NCBI GenBank assembly: GCA_019321725.1 | Contig: CM033111.1 | Span: 11,160,001 to 11,224,000, forward strand | DNA: 64,000 nt | Direction of reading: 5' to 3' | From: Paulownia fortunei | Lineage: Eukaryota; Streptophyta; Magnoliopsida; Lamiales; Paulowniaceae | Part shown: piece by piece, positions 60,694 to 64,000 of the stretch | How positions within the stretch are numbered: the stretch's first letter is position 1 | Layout: each line of letters begins with the position of its first letter | Translations under genes and position numbers: made by a program | Notes under the pieces: model-generated | Told to the model about the DNA's origin: nothing | Database searches by the model: none | Seen by the model: the letters and a program-made list of their open reading frames with translations, nothing else

Positions 60694-62656
60694 TGTTAGA
60701 GTAGTGTTCGATGAACCAATTAGTTACTGCTATTATATTCTTATAAGAGACTATTTTTTTGATTAAAAAATATAGAAGATAATCTTTATCTTAAATTCAT
60801 GTTATTAGAATTAGATGAAGTCCTTAGATCATGTATGACTACAAGCTACAGTCGTGCATAGGATGGCAATCATAGAGATGCCTCTATAGCTGTGATCTTA
60901 AAGTAGTTTCAAGTTAAGGGATTTTTGAGTTGGGATATTGACTAACCCATTTAAGACTTGCATATATGACACATGCTGGAAAGGAGGATGCCTTATTCTA
61001 TAGACTCCGATGTTGTAACACTAATACATATATATGGGTGCTTGTTGGAAAACAAGTTCATTAAACAACCCTACCAAAAATTTCCAAAGAAATATGATTG
61101 TCAAATGGGAAGTTTCCAATCGTTATGATAGTGCATGATATAGTCCTTTGACTTGAGGCACCATTGTAATATCATTTTTGACATGATGTACTTTGATTTA
61201 TTCTCTAATCGCATGACAATCATAAAGGGGATATTTTGGGTGCATCCTTCACTTATGGAGATTAATAAGTGGCCAACAAAGGATACGTCACCTATCAGAT
61301 GAATAAGCGAACCTTCTATGATTTCATTGTACTTGATTTTGAGATCCATGACCATGGTTAGGATGAGTAATTAGGAAATGAGTTGTCTAATTAGCATCAA
61401 CGAATTAAGATACTAGGAATATTTTCTTAAAATTGAGCTATTAGGATTTTGACTAATAATCTATGCTCTAGGTTCAATTGGGAGATTAGTTCACATAAGG
61501 ACCAGACTTACATGGTATTTGTAATTGGAAGGTTTCGCTACCTTCACCTATGTCTAGATCTTCATAGCGTGTTGCTAGATGCTAATCATGATTTGTGAGG
61601 TTCTTGAAATTAATGAATTTATTCCAAAATAATTAATTTAATATGATTAATTAATAAAAAATAATTAAAATATTAATTATTTGATTAAGTTATAAGAGTT
61701 GTGAGCCTACTACTAACATATGAAGAACTTAAGGGGTCATACACTTACTCGGAGAAACTCATTTCTTATCTAAGTAATTAATCCAATAGTTGGATAATAT
61801 TTAATTATTATAATTAATTAAATATGATTAATTAATTCAAGTGTTAAATTAATTTAACTAATTAATTATATTAACTAATTGACCTAATTGGATTAGGTGG
61901 CCTATCATGGAATAAGTAATTAATTATTTGGAACAATTAATGATTGTGGACTTTTATAATTCATTGGATTAATTAATTTAATTGATTGAATCATATAATT
62001 TTGGCCTAATTATTTTGGACCAAGGCCCATTGAGTGTTGGCTTGTAGGAAGTTCATGAGGACTTTAAATCATAATTAAATTCCAAGATTAACTAGAAGAT
62101 TAAGTTTTAGATTTTTATTAAAGACTTACCATACGTCTTTAACTTGGGATCAAAGACTTACCTTATGTCTTTAATTTGGAATTAAAGACTTGCTATATTT
62201 ATCTAAGTAAGACTAGAAAGAGGATGAAAGACTTACCTATTGGAATCCTTAGGGACTTGGAAATCTACTAGATAATGGACTTTTGGGGAGGCTATAAAAG
62301 CTCTCCATACTGGCCGAAAATTTGAGCTATTCCTAGCATAAATTTTTGCCATCTCCCTCTTCTAAAGCCAAGAAAATTGTTTTCTTTCTCACCTATGTTT
62401 GATAAGTTCTTCTTCACCTTATTGAATTAAGAGTTGATTAAGTACCTAAAATAAATAGTGATTTAAATTTGTCTAAAACCCACACATATATTTAGATACA
62501 AATTATCGAATTCTAGACTACTAGCGTAGGCTTGATTGGAAGTAGGCTTCTGAGGTGTGGATATGACATAGATGATCAATAATTGGGATCTTGGTGAATT
62601 CAACCTTGTATAGGGTTTGGTGATTGATGATTTTGTGAAAAGGTTTTGGATTATTT
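60694..62656 (+). mobile_element. Copia 3' LTR, interrupted by a further LTR
   Basis: It begins TGTTAGAGTAGTGTTCG and follows the 5' LTR up to AAGGTTTTGGATTATTT. At 62657 the start of a second LTR replaces the remaining ~190 bases. Confidence 0.85.
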
Positions 62657-64000
62657 TGTTAGAGTACTACCCAACAAGTCAATTGTTTGACCACTTAATA
62701 CTCTTTGTTTAAACAATCTTATTCAATCAATATCATTAACAGAAGGCAACCTTTATTTTTACATATTTTAATTTAGATGAAGTTCTTAGACTATACATAG
62801 CTACTGGACATGGTCGTGCATAGAATGATAATCATGAAATATCCCTATATGGCTTTGGTTCTAAGATGTTCTAATTCAAGAATTATTGAGACAGGACATC
62901 AATTTTTATGTTGAGACTTACACATACGATGCATACTCGCAAAGAGGATGTGTCACTCCATAGGCATTAGTGTAGAGATATTAATGCTGCATGTGGTGCT
63001 TGTTAGGGAACAAGTACATTGAACTACCCCAACTGAAAATTCCCAATTAAAAAATATACATTTGTCAAATAAGGAATTTTTTTATTACAATGGCGCAAGA
63101 ATTAGTTATTTGACTTGAGGCACCACTGTAACTTTGTGCATGTCATATTATTCTTTGATTTATTCTCTGATGGCGTGACAATCGCAAAGGGAATATTTTG
63201 GGTATAATATCTACATGTATGGAGGTTAATGAATGGTCAACAAATGATACATCACCTATCTAGATAAATAGGCAAAATTTTTAATATTTTCCACGGTACT
63301 TGAATGGACTCAAGTTACTAGGAAATGATACATAGACATTGAGCTAATAAAGGTTTTGACTTATTATCCATACCTTAAGCTCAATTTGGAGATTAGTAGA
63401 CGAAATGACCGTACTTGCATGGTTTCATAATTAAAAAGGTTCACTTTCACTTCACCTATATCTATATCTCATGACTGTTGCGAGACGACAACTTTGATTT
63501 GTAGGTTCATTAAGGAGTTAATTTTAAAATGATTAATTAATTGACTTAATTAGTAAGAATAATTTCTAATTATTCAAATAAATCATAAGAGTTGTGAGCC
63601 TACTACTAGCTTATTGGTGAACATAAGGGGTCACACACTTACTTGGACAAGTTCATTTCTTGCCATATGAATTAATCCAAAGATTGAATTAATAAAATTA
63701 ATTAATATAATTAATTAATTTATTGGGCATGAATTAATTCAAGACTAGAATTAATTTGATTAATTGATTGAATCAATTAGTTATACCTAATATTATTAGA
63801 AGCCTAACTAGAATAACTAATTAATTGATTTGTTCAATTAATGAGATCAATTAAGTTGAAGCCTAATTGATAAATTAGGCCAAGGTCCAATTGGTGTTGG
63901 TTTGATATAATCAAGGCCTAATTAGAATTTGGATTATGAATCGAAGATCCTAATATTAGAAGAACAAGAAGCCCATATACTATGTGGACATGTTCAATTC
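62657..64000 (+). mobile_element. Start of another copia LTR of the same family (runs off the window)
   Basis: It begins TGTTAGAGTACTACCC and repeats the order of the LTR blocks (TTAGATGAAGTTCTTAGACT, GGTGCTTGTTAGGGAACAAG, TTAATTAATTAA runs). If a separate insertion, the upstream flank TATTT (62652-62656) is its target site; the right end is outside the window. Confidence 0.8.

Larger units (their letters stand above)
53071..62656 (+). mobile_element. Near full-length Ty1/copia element, plus orientation, degenerate
   Basis: 5' LTR, primer-binding site, long leader, gag, protease, integrase, RT, RNase H, polypurine tract and 3' LTR in the usual copia order. The left flank TCAAC (53066-53070) is a possible target site; the right end is lost because another LTR starts inside its 3' LTR. 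Every coding domain carries stops or shifts. Confidence 0.88.

Overview
This is nuclear DNA of a flowering plant, most likely a eudicot. It is strongly AT-rich and holds one intact intron-containing host gene in a mass of nested, decayed transposable elements. The host gene is the plastid light-harvesting-like protein LIL3 (46689-49053, + strand, three exons). Nearly all other recognisable coding sequence is retrotransposon gag/pol or DNA-transposon remnant, so the many short open frames are mostly noise.

Layout. 193-3107: Ty1/copia LTR remnant carrying a complete non-autonomous hAT element (301-1471, 8-bp target duplication). 3108-5171: unassigned, with exon-like minus-strand blocks and a diverged tandem repeat rich in ATGCAGTA. 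5172-12393: solo copia LTR split by a CACTA (En/Spm) element (5548-10694), itself carrying a solo LTR (7877-9208). 15107-21230: 5' part of a plus-strand copia (LTR, primer-binding site, leader) with a foreign Ty3/gypsy pol fragment (19125-20985) in its leader. 22523-24178: truncated copia LTR. 24179-44724: Athila-type Ty3/gypsy element B on the minus strand, opened by two insertions: plus-strand gypsy element A (24498-34369, perfect 5-bp target duplication TCAAC) and a deleted minus-strand copia (35836-40907). 46689-49053: LIL3. 50400-53070: tandem duplication and a decayed minus-strand copia pol. 53071-62656: near full-length plus-strand copia. 62657-end: start of another LTR of the same family inside its 3' LTR.

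Main discovery. Both gypsy elements carry, between the end of integrase and the 3' LTR, an intronless degenerate copy of a LOG-type cytokinin riboside 5'-monophosphate phosphoribohydrolase (LONELY GUY) gene: 32003-32506 in element A and 34520-34850 (minus) in element B. Same position and shared non-canonical residues imply that an ancestral element captured a LOG transcript and the family then copied it. Upstream of it in both elements lies a conserved non-coding stretch ending in a good plant 3' splice site, compatible with expression from a spliced subgenomic RNA, as proposed for the extra ORFs of Athila-like elements. Both copies here are broken.

LIMITS. Boundaries were found by eye from repeated ends, target duplications, primer-binding sites and polypurine tracts. 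Where an end is truncated or diverged the coordinate is approximate and marked as such. No database search or alignment was run.
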